A DNA stretch of 64,000 nt, from NCBI GenBank assembly GCA_020831965.1, contig JAFIFP010000004.1, positions 157,926-221,925 of the forward strand. The letters are read 5' to 3'. The stretch comes from Idiomarina sp. (GTDB lineage: Bacteria > Pseudomonadota > Gammaproteobacteria > Enterobacterales > Alteromonadaceae). Below the pieces are notes generated by a model. It saw nothing but the letters and a program-made list of their open reading frames with translations, did no database searches and was not told where the DNA came from. The position numbers and the translations under genes are program-made. This document shows positions 1-9,756 of the stretch, piece by piece (position 1 is the stretch's first letter; each line of letters begins with the position of its first letter).

Positions 1-1157
1 AGTTCGAGCGTTTGGGTTACGACCGAGTATGGACTGAAGAATTCCCGATGACGCATTGGGAGCGCAAGAGTGCGTCTTTCCATGTGTTACCACCATTCAA
101 TCAGTCCTTACACATGAAATCATTGGGCCACTCTATTTCTGCACCTGAAGGCGGTATTCGCGCCCGTGTAGTCGAGTTTGCTTCGATCGAAGCCTTAGAA
201 GCGGCCGATCCGGCGCAGGTTGAAGGGCGCATTGTCTTTATAAACCGGGCGATGGAACGTCACCCGCGCGGCGCGACCTATGGTCCGGCTGTGCGAGGTC
301 GTTCGTTAGGGGCGGTGGAAGCTGCCAAGAAAGGTGCGGTGGCTGTAGTCATTCGCTCAATCGGCACCAGTATTAATCAGGTCGCGCATACCGGCATGAT
401 GCGTTACGAAGACGGTGTGACCAAGATTCCAGCGGCAGCATTGTCGATTCCAGATGCAAATCAATTGAGCCGTATGCTGGCGCGTCAGCCTGAGTTGATT
501 GTGGATTTTGATTTGCAGAACATTTCCCATGGCGAAGTGATGTCGCGCAACGTGATTGCGGAAATGCGTGGCACCGAAGCACCAGAAGAGATTGTGCTGA
601 TTGGCGCACACTTGGATTCGTGGGATACCTCCCATGGTGCGCAAGACGATGCCGCAGGTGTGGGCATTGTGATGGCCACTGGCGCATTGTTGCGTGACCG
701 TGGGCAGACGCGCCGAACCGTCCGTGTAGTGTTATTTGGTGCGGAAGAGATTGGTCTGGTCGGAGCGCGCGCATACACTGACCGCCACATGGACGATATG
801 CACAACCACGTGTTCGCGTCGGAGTCTGATTTCGGTTCAGGCCGTGTATTTAGCTTCGATACCAATTGGGGCGAAAATGCATTGAGCTTCGCCGATGAAA
901 TTCAGCAGCGTTTGTCGGCGCTTGGTATTTCCCGCGGTCATAACAATTCGGGTGGCGGTCCAGACATTACCTTTATGCAGCAGGCGGGTGTGCCCGTAGC
1001 GCGTCTGCAGCAAGATGGCACTTACTATTTTGATGTGCACCACACGCCGAATGATGTGTTTGAAACTATCAATAAAGACGACCTACGTCAGAATGTCCGT
1101 GCTTGGTTGATTCTGACCGAGATGCTCGCAAACAGTGACGTGGATCTGCGTCAATGA
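1..1157 (+). CDS. M28-family zinc aminopeptidase with PA domain (5' end cut by window)
   Basis: The reading frame is open to the left edge of the window, so the signal peptide and N-terminus are missing; the first possible start inside (TTG at 12) is not a convincing one. The first ~150 visible residues resemble a protease-associated (PA) insert. The peptidase M28 core follows, with the zinc ligands expected for this family: GAHLDSWD near residue 200, the bridging Asp in DDAAG, the catalytic Glu pair in GAEEIGL near 245 and a His in VHHTPND near 345. Members are usually exported di-zinc aminopeptidases or carboxypeptidases that finish peptide degradation in the periplasm; that location is inferred because the N-terminus is not visible. 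The stop codon overlaps the start of the next gene (ATGA), so the two are probably translationally coupled. Confidence 0.88.
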   Translation, partial: FERLGYDRVWTEEFPMTHWERKSASFHVLPPFNQSLHMKSLGHSISAPEGGIRARVVEFASIEALEAADPAQVEGRIVFINRAMERHPRGATYGPAVRGRSLGAVEAAKKGAVAVVIRSIGTSINQVAHTGMMRYEDGVTKIPAAALSIPDANQLSRMLARQPELIVDFDLQNISHGEVMSRNVIAEMRGTEAPEEIVLIGAHLDSWDTSHGAQDDAAGVGIVMATGALLRDRGQTRRTVRVVLFGAEEIGLVGARAYTDRHMDDMHNHVFASESDFGSGRVFSFDTNWGENALSFADEIQQRLSALGISRGHNNSGGGPDITFMQQAGVPVARLQQDGTYYFDVHHTPNDVFETINKDDLRQNVRAWLILTEMLANSDVDLRQ

Positions 1158-2455
1158 CAACGGGTACGGCAGGTTCTGTGTCGGATAAGAATCCGGCACA
1201 GAAGCGAGAAATATTTGGTTGGGCGATGTATGACATCGCCAACCAAGCTTATACCACCATCATCATTTCCTTCGTTTACTCCGCTTTTTTCGTCAGCTAC
1301 ATCGTGCCCGAAGACAGTGTCTGGCGTGATTCCTATTGGTCTATTGCAATTATTGGCTCCACGCTGATGGCCATGGTGCTGTCACCTATTGTGGGCCAAA
1401 TGATTGACCAAGGGGTCTCGAAGAAGTATCTCTTGGCTTGGTCGACCGTCATTTGCGCCGTCTTTACCTGTGGTTTGTACTGGGTAGGCCCTGGCGATAT
1501 TTGGTGGGGCATCGGCATTATTCTCATTACCAATACAGCCTGGATGCTTGGCGAAGCGATTATGTCGGCGTTCCTGCCCGAACTTGCGAGCCGCAAGAAT
1601 ATGGGGCTGGTGTCTGGACTAGGTTGGGGGCTTGGCTACTTGGGCGGGTTCTTCAGCATGGTGTTAGTGCTGATTGTCATTATTACGGCCGACCCGGTAA
1701 GTCAGGAAGGTTTATATATTCAGCAGCATCAGTGGGCCATGATTGCCATTAGTATCTACTTTATCGTGATGGCGATTCCCACCTTTATTATGGTGAAGCA
1801 TCGACCACGGCCAGTGCCTCTCTTGGCGGACCGAAAGCCTTGGTATCATAGTTTGAATTTCCGGGCTCATATGCGTGAGCAGCCAGTGCTCTTCCGTTTC
1901 TTTGCCGCCTTTGTGTTCTATATGGCCGGTGTGCAAACGGTGATTAAGTTTATTGGGATTTATAGTTCCGGTGAGCTGGGCTTGACCCAAGCGGATCTCG
2001 TGGCGGTCTTCCTTGCCACCCAGTTTAGTGCCCTTGCTGGCGCCATCGGCTTCGGTTTCCTAGAGCGACGAATTGGCGCTAAACCGGTACTGCTCACGGT
2101 CATTGGTATCTGGCTGGTGGCAATTTTTGGGATGTACAGTATTCATGCCTTGAGTGCGGCACTGCCCATGAGCACACGGGACATTTTCCTCGTAATTGCC
2201 TTGTTGGCAGGTATGGGCATTGGCTCTATTCAAGCGTCGAGCCGCTCGCTGGTTGGACTGTTGGCAACACCCGATCGCGACGGCAGTGCCTTTGGTTTAT
2301 GGGGTACTTTTAATCGCGTGGCGATGCTGCTGGCGGCGACCTTCGGGATTCTGGCCGATCTGGTTACGCGCCAGAATGCACTATTGCTGGTCATCGGTTT
2401 CTTTATCCTCGGTGCGGCGCTGTTGCTGCGCGTGCCATTAAAACAGAATAACTAA
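1154..2455 (+). CDS. MFS permease of the UMF1 / Atg22-like family
   Basis: A 433-residue polytopic membrane protein with about 12 hydrophobic segments. The opening motif GWAMYDIANQAY is characteristic of the UMF1 (Atg22-like) branch of the major facilitator superfamily, whose members include amino-acid effluxers and many bacterial transporters of unknown substrate. It overlaps the M28 peptidase gene by four bases (ATGA). By context it may move amino acids or small peptides released by that peptidase, but this is inference and the direction of transport cannot be read from sequence. It is full length for the family. Confidence 0.8.
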   Translation: MTTGTAGSVSDKNPAQKREIFGWAMYDIANQAYTTIIISFVYSAFFVSYIVPEDSVWRDSYWSIAIIGSTLMAMVLSPIVGQMIDQGVSKKYLLAWSTVICAVFTCGLYWVGPGDIWWGIGIILITNTAWMLGEAIMSAFLPELASRKNMGLVSGLGWGLGYLGGFFSMVLVLIVIITADPVSQEGLYIQQHQWAMIAISIYFIVMAIPTFIMVKHRPRPVPLLADRKPWYHSLNFRAHMREQPVLFRFFAAFVFYMAGVQTVIKFIGIYSSGELGLTQADLVAVFLATQFSALAGAIGFGFLERRIGAKPVLLTVIGIWLVAIFGMYSIHALSAALPMSTRDIFLVIALLAGMGIGSIQASSRSLVGLLATPDRDGSAFGLWGTFNRVAMLLAATFGILADLVTRQNALLLVIGFFILGAALLLRVPLKQNN

Positions 2456-2494
2456 CGAGAACAATGCTTAATAAAGCATGTAAGTGAGGGTGTT

Positions 2495-3856
2495 ATGTTG
2501 GGGAATATTGGGCTTTTACTTGGCTTAATCTTGCTAATTGCGTTGGCGTTACGCGGTGTCAATATACTCTTGGCGGTGCTGATCTCTATTCTAGTGATTG
2601 GCCTCACCAATGGCATGACTTTGCCCGATGTGTTCTTACAACACTTCCCCTTCGGCCCTTCGGGGGCTTTCTCCTTTGCCGGTAACTTCTTGCTGCTGTT
2701 TCTCTGTGGTGCCTTGTTTGGCCGAGTGATGGCCGCGAGTCAGGCTGCGCAAGCCGTGGCCATGGCGATTACCCAATGGCTCGGTGCCAAACGCGCCTTG
2801 CTGATTGCCATGCTAGTTTGTGCCTTGCTGACCTATGGTGGGGTGGTGGTGTTCGTGGTGATCTTTACCATGTATCCCATTGGCGTCACCCTCATGCGGG
2901 AAGCCAATATTCCTCGCCGGCTTTATGCGGCAGCTATTGCACTTGGTGCGGGTACTTTTACCATGACCGCGCTGCCAGGCACGCCTTCCATTCACAACGT
3001 GATTGCGGCCAATGCCTTGCAAACAGACCTGTTTGCCGGTGGTTGGTATGGCGTGTTAGCTGGTCTCATTATGGCGGTTTTAGGCATTCTGTATTTGGAG
3101 CACCGTTGGCGTGTGGCGACCGCTGCAGGTGAAGGCTATGTGGCCACACCGAAAGACGAGCAAATGCGGCAGTTGGCACAAGGCAATGGCGGTCAGCTTC
3201 CGGCGTGGCAACTGGCAATATTGCCGATGGTGTTCGTGCTCCTCATTATTGTGGTACCGCGAGTCTTGATGATTACCGGCGTGCAAGCCGACTGGATTCA
3301 ATTCTCTATTAGCCAACCGATCCTGTGGGCGAGCTTTGCCCTGCTGATGGGCGCGGCGCTGTGTTTTGTGCTCTTTCCACCGGTGCGTCAGCAGTTCGTG
3401 CAGGCGGCAGGTGAGGGCGTGAACGACGCTATTTTACCGCTGATAAATACGGCTGCGGTGATCGGCTTTGGTGGCGTGGTGATTCAAACCGCAGGATTTC
3501 ATGCCTTCGCAGCCTGGTTGATTGAATTGCCTATCCCGCCATTGTTGTCCGTATTTGTGTCGGCGAACTTAATTTCTGGCATTACCGCCTCTGCGTCGGG
3601 CGGTTTGCAAATCTTTATGTCCAGCCTTGCGCCGGCCTATCTCGAGGCGGGAGTCAGTCCTGAGTTACTGCACCGTATCGCGAACCTTGCTGCGGGCGGA
3701 TTAGACTCGCTGCCGCACTCGGGTGCAGTGATTGCACTCTTCACTTTGATGGGCCTCACCCATAAAGAAGCCTATAAAGACATTTTTGTCGTGACAGTCT
3801 TAGTACCCATGCTTGCTGCACTCGCGGTCGTGGCTGTCGCACTCGCGTTAACTTGA
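2495..3856 (+). CDS. GntP-family permease
   Basis: A 453-residue, very hydrophobic protein with the features of the GntP family of proton symporters: an N-terminal LGLILLIALALRG segment, a FxGxLFG-like helix (LCGALFGRVM), and the central TALPGTPSIHN loop. Characterised family members carry gluconate or related hydroxy-acids, and other branches are unassigned. The start is supported by GAGGG about 8 bases upstream. It follows the MFS gene by 39 bases in the same direction, so it may be co-transcribed. There is no sugar-acid kinase or dehydratase nearby to point to gluconate, so the substrate is open. Confidence 0.85.
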   Translation: MLGNIGLLLGLILLIALALRGVNILLAVLISILVIGLTNGMTLPDVFLQHFPFGPSGAFSFAGNFLLLFLCGALFGRVMAASQAAQAVAMAITQWLGAKRALLIAMLVCALLTYGGVVVFVVIFTMYPIGVTLMREANIPRRLYAAAIALGAGTFTMTALPGTPSIHNVIAANALQTDLFAGGWYGVLAGLIMAVLGILYLEHRWRVATAAGEGYVATPKDEQMRQLAQGNGGQLPAWQLAILPMVFVLLIIVVPRVLMITGVQADWIQFSISQPILWASFALLMGAALCFVLFPPVRQQFVQAAGEGVNDAILPLINTAAVIGFGGVVIQTAGFHAFAAWLIELPIPPLLSVFVSANLISGITASASGGLQIFMSSLAPAYLEAGVSPELLHRIANLAAGGLDSLPHSGAVIALFTLMGLTHKEAYKDIFVVTVLVPMLAALAVVAVALALT

Positions 3857-3867
3857 TTTTGTCGTGT

Positions 3868-3893
3868 GCAACCTTCGGCTGACCGAAGGTTGC
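3868..3893 (+). repeat. Perfect 11-bp stem / 4-base loop hairpin
   Basis: GCAACCTTCGG and CCGAAGGTTGC form a perfect 11-bp stem around the loop CTGA, 12 bases after the GntP-family stop codon. No T-tract follows on either strand, so it does not look like a standard intrinsic terminator. It may be an RNA processing or stability element between the two genes, or part of the 5' leader of the amidohydrolase mRNA. Confidence 0.7.
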
Positions 3894-3952
3894 TGGACAG
3901 GTCCGTCGGGGTAACGTACAACCCGAAAGATACAAAAACAAAAGGAACCAGC

Positions 3953-6900
3953 ATGAAACTTCCAGCAACCTGGCTTTCGGCCCTCGGTTTAGCTGCCGCA
4001 TTAAGCTTTTCTGCCACTGCGGACAGCTCGAACGCTTGGTCCGTAAGCGAACCTATGGGTGAATTCAAAACGGTCACTATTGATACCACTGAAGGCACTT
4101 GGATGAGTGTTGATGTGAGCCCTGACGGCCGTTACATCATTTTCGATATGCTTGGCGACATTTATCGCATGCCCGCAGCTGGCGGTGACGCAGAGCTGTT
4201 ACGTGGCGGCATTGCTTGGCACATGCAGCCTACCTATAGCCCAGATGGTCAGTACATTGCCTATACCTCAGACGAAGGTGGCGGTGACAATATTTGGGTA
4301 ATGAAAGCCGATGGCTCAGAAGCCTGGCAAGTGACCAACGAGAATTTCCGCCTGTTGAATAGCCCAGCATGGAGCCCAGACGGACAATACTTGGCTGCGC
4401 GTAAGCACTTCACTGCACGTCGCTCTCTTGGTGCTGGTGAAATCTGGTTGTATCACAAGCGTGGTGGTCAAGGTGTGATGTTGACGCAACGCCCAAATGA
4501 TCAAAAAGACCTGGGTGAGCCGGCATTCTCGCCAGACGGGAAATACGTTTATTACTCGCAAGACGACACCCCGGGTCCAGTATTCGAATACAACAAAGAC
4601 TCGATTCGTGGCATCTACTCGATCAAACGCTATGAGCTAGAAACTGGTGAGATTGAGACCATTCTGGGTGGCTTCGGCGGCGCAGTGCGTCCGGTACCCT
4701 CACCCGATGGACGTTACTTGGCGTTCGTGAGCCGGGACGATTTCCAGAGCAAACTCTATTTGTATGACTTTGAAACGAACGAACGTCACGAAGTGTTCGG
4801 TGAGCTAAGCCGCGATATGCAGGAGACTTGGGCGATTCACGGTGTTTACCCTGCGATGGGCTTCACTGCAGATAGCCGCACTTTGGTGTTCTACGCAGAA
4901 GGTAAGATTCACCGCCTGAATATGCGCAACCGCGAAGTGGCGGAAGTGCCTTTCCGGGTGAATACCACGAAAGAAGTTCAACAAGCCGTGCGTTTCCGTC
5001 AGCACATTGAGAACGATACGTTCGATGTGCGGATGTTGCGTAACGCGCAAGTTGCCCCAGACGGCTCGCGGGTTGTCTATGAAGCGTTAGGTCATCTGTA
5101 TGTGCGTAACTTACCGAACGGTGACGCACAGCGTTTAACTAACCGGACGGATCGCTTCGAGCAGTTCCCTTCGTTCTCTCGTGACGGTCGCTATTTGGTG
5201 TACACCACCTGGCATGACCAAGAACAGGGTCAAGTGATTGTGCGGGATTTACGTCGCAACCGTGACCGTGTGTTGCCAACAGGCCCGGGTAACTTCGTTG
5301 AGCCTGTGTTCTCGCCAGACGGACAGTCTGTGGTGTACCGCAAAATTGGTGGTGGCCAACTGACGCCAAACCGCCATGGTATGAACCCCGGTGTGTATCA
5401 CTTGCGTTTAGACAGTGAAGAGCCAGTGCGGATTGCTCGCGCAGGTTCACAGCCACAGTTTGGTAGCCGCAATGACCGTGTCTATGTGCAAGGGATGGGC
5501 CGTAGCGGTCCTGAACTACGCAGTGTCGACATTGCGACGCACGACACGCGGGTGCTCTATACCTCGTCTCACGCTACTGAGTATCGGGTGTCACCAGACG
5601 GTAAACATTTAGCCTTTGCTGAGCGCTTCCGTGTACATGTCACGCCGTTCGTGGAGCGTGGTCAGCCGATTAATATTGGTCCAACGGATCGTCAGTTCCC
5701 AATTGAGCGTTTATCGCAGCGCGCGGGTGACAACATTTCGTGGACAGGTGATAGCACGCAGCTGTATTGGACGCTTGGTCCAGAGCTTTATTCTGCGTCA
5801 CTGAATGGCTTGTTCAATATTGGTGCGAGCCGTTTTGAATTGGTTGCCGATGGTACCAACATCAGCTTCACGCAACCTGTGCATGTTCCGAATCAAACCG
5901 TGGCTTTCGTCGGTGGTACTGTCATCACCATGAATGGCGACGAAGTGATTGAGAATGCGACAGTGTTGGTTGAAGGCAACAAAATCACTGCGGTGGGTCG
6001 TCGCGGTCAAGTGCGGGTGCCAAGCACTGCACGTGTGATTGATTTCAGCGGCCAAACCATGATTCCGGGCTTGATCGACACACACGCTCATGGTCCTCAT
6101 GGTGAGCAGCAAATCATTCCACAGCAGAACTGGAACCTATACGCCGGGCTAACCTTTGGGGTGACGACTATCCATGACCCGTCAAACAATACCGCGCAGA
6201 TCTTCACGTCGAGTGAATTGCAGCGTGCAGGCAAAATTGTCGGACCACGGATCTTCTCAACCGGTACGATTTTGTACGGTGCTAATGGCCCGGGCTTCAC
6301 TGCCCACGTGGACAGCTTGGACGATGCACGCTTCCACCTTGAGCGCATGAAGAAAGTCGGTGCGTTCTCAGTGAAGAGCTACAACCAACCGCGTCGCGAC
6401 CAGCGTCAGCAGATCATTCAGGCGGCACGTGAGCTGGAAATGATGGTCATGCCGGAAGGTGGCTCGTTGTTCCAACACAACATGAGCATGGTTGCAGACG
6501 GTCACTCGGTCATTGAGCACTCAATTCCAGTGGCAAACATTTACAACGATGTGAAGCAGATGTGGCGTCAAACCGAAACGGCTTATACCCCAACTTTGGG
6601 TGTGGCTTATGGCGGTATCTGGGGTGAGAACTACTGGTATGCCCATACGGAAGTATGGAACCATCCGAAGCTGCAAGCCTTTGTGCCAGAGCGTTCATTG
6701 CGTCCGCGTTCGATGCGCCGTGAAATTGCGCCAAGTCATCACTACAATCACTTCAATGTGGCGCGTGGTGCGGCAGAGTTGCAAGCGGAAGGCGTGATGG
6801 TCACTGCGGGTGCTCATGGTCAGCGCGAAGGTTTAGCGCAGCATTGGGAAATTTGGATGATGGAACAAGGTGGCATGTCGCCGCTGCAGGCAATTCGCAC

Positions 6901-7126
6901 GGCAACTTATGATGCGGCGAAGAGCTTGGGCATGGAACATGCGATTGGTTCTATTCAACCGGGCTTGTTGGCGGACTTAGTGCTGATCGACGGTGATGTG
7001 CGCGAGAACCTGCGGTTAAGTGACCGGGTTACGCACACCATGGTAAATGGCCGCTTGTTTGATGCGGAAACGATGAATGAACTGGGGCGTAATGCGCAAG
7101 AGCGTCAACCATTCTTCTTCGAATAA
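3953..7126 (+). CDS. Exported beta-propeller (TolB-like) amidohydrolase
   Basis: The start is set at ATG 3953, preceded by AAAGGAA; this gives 1057 residues with a clear signal peptide (LSALGLAAALSFSATADS). The in-frame extension back to 3866 has no ribosome-binding site and crosses the hairpin. Residues ~40-600 hold at least eight SPDG-type propeller blades (YSPDG, WSPDG, FSPDG, VAPDG and others), as in TolB/DPP-like proteins. Residues ~650-1050 are an amidohydrolase barrel: metal motif HAH in LIDTHAHG near 709, Lys in SVKSY near 807, His in IEHSIP near 855 and AHGQREG near 955. Relatives are annotated only as amidohydrolases and probably act on peptides or amino-acid derivatives in the periplasm. 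It has a terminator directly downstream. Confidence 0.88.
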   Translation: MKLPATWLSALGLAAALSFSATADSSNAWSVSEPMGEFKTVTIDTTEGTWMSVDVSPDGRYIIFDMLGDIYRMPAAGGDAELLRGGIAWHMQPTYSPDGQYIAYTSDEGGGDNIWVMKADGSEAWQVTNENFRLLNSPAWSPDGQYLAARKHFTARRSLGAGEIWLYHKRGGQGVMLTQRPNDQKDLGEPAFSPDGKYVYYSQDDTPGPVFEYNKDSIRGIYSIKRYELETGEIETILGGFGGAVRPVPSPDGRYLAFVSRDDFQSKLYLYDFETNERHEVFGELSRDMQETWAIHGVYPAMGFTADSRTLVFYAEGKIHRLNMRNREVAEVPFRVNTTKEVQQAVRFRQHIENDTFDVRMLRNAQVAPDGSRVVYEALGHLYVRNLPNGDAQRLTNRTDRFEQFPSFSRDGRYLVYTTWHDQEQGQVIVRDLRRNRDRVLPTGPGNFVEPVFSPDGQSVVYRKIGGGQLTPNRHGMNPGVYHLRLDSEEPVRIARAGSQPQFGSRNDRVYVQGMGRSGPELRSVDIATHDTRVLYTSSHATEYRVSPDGKHLAFAERFRVHVTPFVERGQPINIGPTDRQFPIERLSQRAGDNISWTGDSTQLYWTLGPELYSASLNGLFNIGASRFELVADGTNISFTQPVHVPNQTVAFVGGTVITMNGDEVIENATVLVEGNKITAVGRRGQVRVPSTARVIDFSGQTMIPGLIDTHAHGPHGEQQIIPQQNWNLYAGLTFGVTTIHDPSNNTAQIFTSSELQRAGKIVGPRIFSTGTILYGANGPGFTAHVDSLDDARFHLERMKKVGAFSVKSYNQPRRDQRQQIIQAARELEMMVMPEGGSLFQHNMSMVADGHSVIEHSIPVANIYNDVKQMWRQTETAYTPTLGVAYGGIWGENYWYAHTEVWNHPKLQAFVPERSLRPRSMRREIAPSHHYNHFNVARGAAELQAEGVMVTAGAHGQREGLAQHWEIWMMEQGGMSPLQAIRTATYDAAKSLGMEHAIGSIQPGLLADLVLIDGDVRENLRLSDRVTHTMVNGRLFDAETMNELGRNAQERQPFFFE

Positions 7127-7144
7127 GCTTATGAGCTTGTGATG

Positions 7145-7168
7145 AAAACCCGCTTCGGCGGGTTTTTT
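7145..7168 (+). terminator. Intrinsic terminator after the propeller-amidohydrolase
   Basis: AAAACCCGC, loop TTCG, GCGGGTTTT, then a run of T. The UUCG tetraloop and T-tract make this a strong rho-independent terminator 18 bases past the stop codon. Confidence 0.93.
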
Positions 7169-7182
7169 GTTTTTGGTGTTGT

Positions 7183-7590
7183 GCGATTGGTGCATCGCCT
7201 ACCTCGATGTTCGTTGGCTTTGGGTAGGGCATGCATTGCATGCCGTTCCGCGATGTTGAATTTGGGTTTGGTTGTGTGCGATGCGGTGCATCGGAAATGC
7301 GTGGTTGCGGTGGATTCGGGTTTGGCGTTGCGCGATGCGGTGCATCGCCTACCTTGATGTTCGTTGGTTTTGGGTAGGGCATGCACTGCATGCCGTTCCG
7401 CGATGTTGAATTTGGAATTGGCGTTGCGCGATGCAATGCATCGCCTACCGGATGTTTGTGATTTTTGCGTAGGGCATGCATTGCATGCCGTTCCGCGATG
7501 CCGAATTTGAATTTTGTTGTGTGCGATGCCGTGCATCGGAAATGCGTGGTTGCGGTGGATTCGTGTCTGGCTGTGCGCGATGCGGTGCAT
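7183..7590. repeat. Array of GTAG-type REP palindromes in opposite orientations (BIME-like)
   Basis: Three forward elements (7224-7244, 7374-7394, 7469-7489) read GTAG then a 7-bp stem GGCATGC with loop ATT or ACT. Three reverse elements (7183-7202, 7332-7352, 7428-7448) read, on the minus strand, GTAG then a 7-bp stem GCGATGC with a 3-base loop; the copy at 7183 has an imperfect stem. Three further reverse copies (7278, 7523, 7577) have lost the GTAG end. Reverse copies are spaced 95, 54, 96, 95 and 54 bp, so units of ~95 and ~149 bp have been duplicated. A GTAG foot beside a hairpin is the hallmark of REP sequences mobilised by RAYT (TnpA-REP) proteins. Long open frames crossing this array are repeat artefacts. 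Confidence 0.88.
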
Positions 7591-7687
7591 ATGTTTGGGG
7601 TTGCGCGGTGCCGTATGCGGTTTGCATGATTGTCATGACTACGCTTATTTTGTAACCTGTCTGAAGAGTTCGGTTTTTTTACCTTTT

Positions 7688-7695
7688 GCCGATAT
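7688..7695 (+). promoter_or_regulatory. Possible sigma-28 (FliA) -10 box for the chemotaxis receptor
   Basis: GCCGATAT matches 7 of 8 bases of the sigma-28 -10 consensus (GCCGATAA), 31 bases before the receptor start. No good TAAA-type -35 box is seen at the expected distance, so this is tentative; chemoreceptors are common FliA targets. Confidence 0.35.
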
Positions 7696-7725
7696 GTAAG
7701 TAGTCACTTGGAAAAAGGGGGCGGA

Positions 7726-9756
7726 ATGCTTTCGCTGACTCAGCATTTGAATAAGTTATCGACCCGGATTATTGCGGGATTCGTTGTAGTAGCTTTCTTA
7801 GTCGCCTTAACTGGAAGTGTTGGGCTTGGGTTTATTAACAGTTTTGAGCGGACGCTGCGGCATGTAACGGAAACTACGACGCCGACTGTGACGCTTTCTG
7901 CCGAACTAAAGAATTCGATGTTCGAGGCCAATGCCTTGGTCGGTCGTGCCTTGAGTGCTGATAGTTTGAGCGATGTGAGCCAGTTCGAGCAGGACTTTCA
8001 GTCTGCGAGTGAGGTGTTCGGGCAAAGCTACAGACGTTTGGATAGCTTGGTGACTGACCGTGAAGTGCAGCAAGCCTTAGAACGCACTATGGCGTCCCGT
8101 CGTGCGTTTGAAGAAGAAGCGGGTCAGCTTTTTCGTTACCATCGCCGTTCCTTAGAGCGTACTGCTGAAGTGCGTCGGCGCCTGACTGAGTTTGATCGGG
8201 TTGCGGCGTTTCTGATTGGTGAGTTAGGCGAAGTGTCTTTCCATGCGGAGCAAGTGGTGGAAGACGTGGAAATGACCTCGGCTGCAGTGAACCTGCAAGC
8301 ACTGGTGATGGAAATTCAGTACCTGACCCGTGATTTTTTAAGTCAGCCCAGCGCAGTTTTACTTCCCCCGTTGGCGGAAGAGCTTGAGCAAGTATTCGAG
8401 CTCTTTGAGTTCCCCTTAGAAACAATCAATGAGCGCGCGGGCTCGGACATCCGCGAATCTGTGGATGAAGTTGAGAGCTTGCTCGAGCAATGGCAAGAGG
8501 CTGCGTTTAGCAGCAATGGACTGTTGGCCTCCTATGAACTGCAACTTGAAGCTGAATCGGCCGCCAGTGCGCGAGCTGAGGCGATGGCAGTTCAGATTGA
8601 CCTGGTAAGCGACGCCTTGGATGAAGTGGAGTTGGCTGCGACACGGTTAAACGCCGATGCGGCGGAGAATGCCACGCGCGACGTGAATCGGGCATTTTGG
8701 ATTATTGTAGCTGTGATTGTGATTGGCTTTGTGTTGGCGGTCGCGCTTGGTTTATGGGTGACGCGGGCAGTAACGCAACCCCTTGGTGGTGAGCCGAAGG
8801 ATATGCAGGAGTTGGCCGAGAAAATTGCGGCGGGTGACTTGCGTATTACCGGGCATGGTCAAGAAACGGGTGTGCTTAGCGCCATGCTGCAAATGGCGGA
8901 GAAGTTGCGTGAACTCTTGGCAGACATGACAGCCGCAAGTGGCACTGTCACGGCGTCGGCGCAGCAAACGAGCGAAACTGCCGAAAGCACAAGTGCGAAT
9001 GTGCAAGAACAAGAGGCGCTGGTGGCGCAAGCGGTTACGGCGATCAGCCAAGTGGTGAGTACGGTCGAAGGTATTGCGGATGCTTCAAGCCGTGCCTTGG
9101 CTGCCACCCGCAATGCGGAAACGGAAACGCAAAGTGCCGAACGTGTTTTCCAAGAAACCTCTGCGGCCATTAGTGCGGTAGCGGAGGAAGTGCAGCGGGC
9201 TGCGGAAGTAGTGCAGCAGGTGGAGTCTCAGAGCCACGAGATTGGCACCATCCTTGAGGTTATCGAGAACATTGCTGAGCAAACCAACTTGCTTGCCTTG
9301 AATGCGGCTATTGAGGCTGCTCGTGCGGGTGAGCAAGGTCGCGGATTCGCGGTAGTTGCCGATGAGGTGCGTTCGCTTGCGAAGAAAACCCAAGACTCCA
9401 CATTGAATATTCAACGTATTATTGAAGGCCTGCAAAAGGGAACTCAAAGTGCAGTGGGCGTGATGAGTTCGAGCCGTGAGCGAGTTGATGTGACCTTAGA
9501 GAAGTCCATTGCTGCCCGTGGTGCTCTCGATACCATTCGTGAGGCTGTGGGCGAGCTGACGGGCATTAATGACCAAGTTGCGACAGCGTCGGAAGAACTG
9601 GCTTCGGTGACACAAGAAATTAAAGGCAATATTGACGATATTAGTGATCGGGCGAAGAGTTCGGCCCGCGGCGTGGAGAATATGACTTCTTCCAGCCGCG
9701 AGTTGTCCGAGGTCGCTAAGCGCCTGCAAGCGCTCGCCGACCGATTCGATGTTTAA
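7726..9756 (+). CDS. Methyl-accepting chemotaxis protein
   Basis: Start set at ATG 7726, with AGGGGG at a normal distance; the TTG 18 bases upstream is weaker. The 676-residue protein has a membrane segment at ~14-36, a helical sensor region of ~280 residues with no recognised ligand domain, a second membrane segment near 325-345, a HAMP domain ([11 protein letters not shown]), and a cytoplasmic coiled-coil whose hairpin tip carries [16 protein letters not shown] near 521-536, the invariant CheA/CheW contact region. No CheR-binding pentapeptide is present at the C-terminus (ends ALADRFDV). It should signal through CheA to the flagellar motor encoded later in the window. Its stop codon overlaps the convergent LysR gene by 4 bp. 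Confidence 0.95.
   Translation: MLSLTQHLNKLSTRIIAGFVVVAFLVALTGSVGLGFINSFERTLRHVTETTTPTVTLSAELKNSMFEANALVGRALSADSLSDVSQFEQDFQSASEVFGQSYRRLDSLVTDREVQQALERTMASRRAFEEEAGQLFRYHRRSLERTAEVRRRLTEFDRVAAFLIGELGEVSFHAEQVVEDVEMTSAAVNLQALVMEIQYLTRDFLSQPSAVLLPPLAEELEQVFELFEFPLETINERAGSDIRESVDEVESLLEQWQEAAFSSNGLLASYELQLEAESAASARAEAMAVQIDLVSDALDEVELAATRLNADAAENATRDVNRAFWIIVAVIVIGFVLAVALGLWVTRAVTQPLGGEPKDMQELAEKIAAGDLRITGHGQETGVLSAMLQMAEKLRELLADMTAASGTVTASAQQTSETAESTSANVQEQEALVAQAVTAISQVVSTVEGIADASSRALAATRNAETETQSAERVFQETSAAISAVAEEVQRAAEVVQQVESQSHEIGTILEVIENIAEQTNLLALNAAIEAARAGEQGRGFAVVADEVRSLAKKTQDSTLNIQRIIEGLQKGTQSAVGVMSSSRERVDVTLEKSIAARGALDTIREAVGELTGINDQVATASEELASVTQEIKGNIDDISDRAKSSARGVENMTSSSRELSEVAKRLQALADRFDV

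Noticed and set aside
7183..7590. A CRISPR array
   Set aside because: Repeats are palindromic, alternate in orientation, have uneven and similar spacers, and no cas genes are present.
7029..7636. Several long open frames on both strands across 7.0-7.6 kb
   Set aside because: They are created by the palindromic repeat array; their products repeat the same His/Ala-rich phrases, overlap each other and lack ribosome-binding sites.
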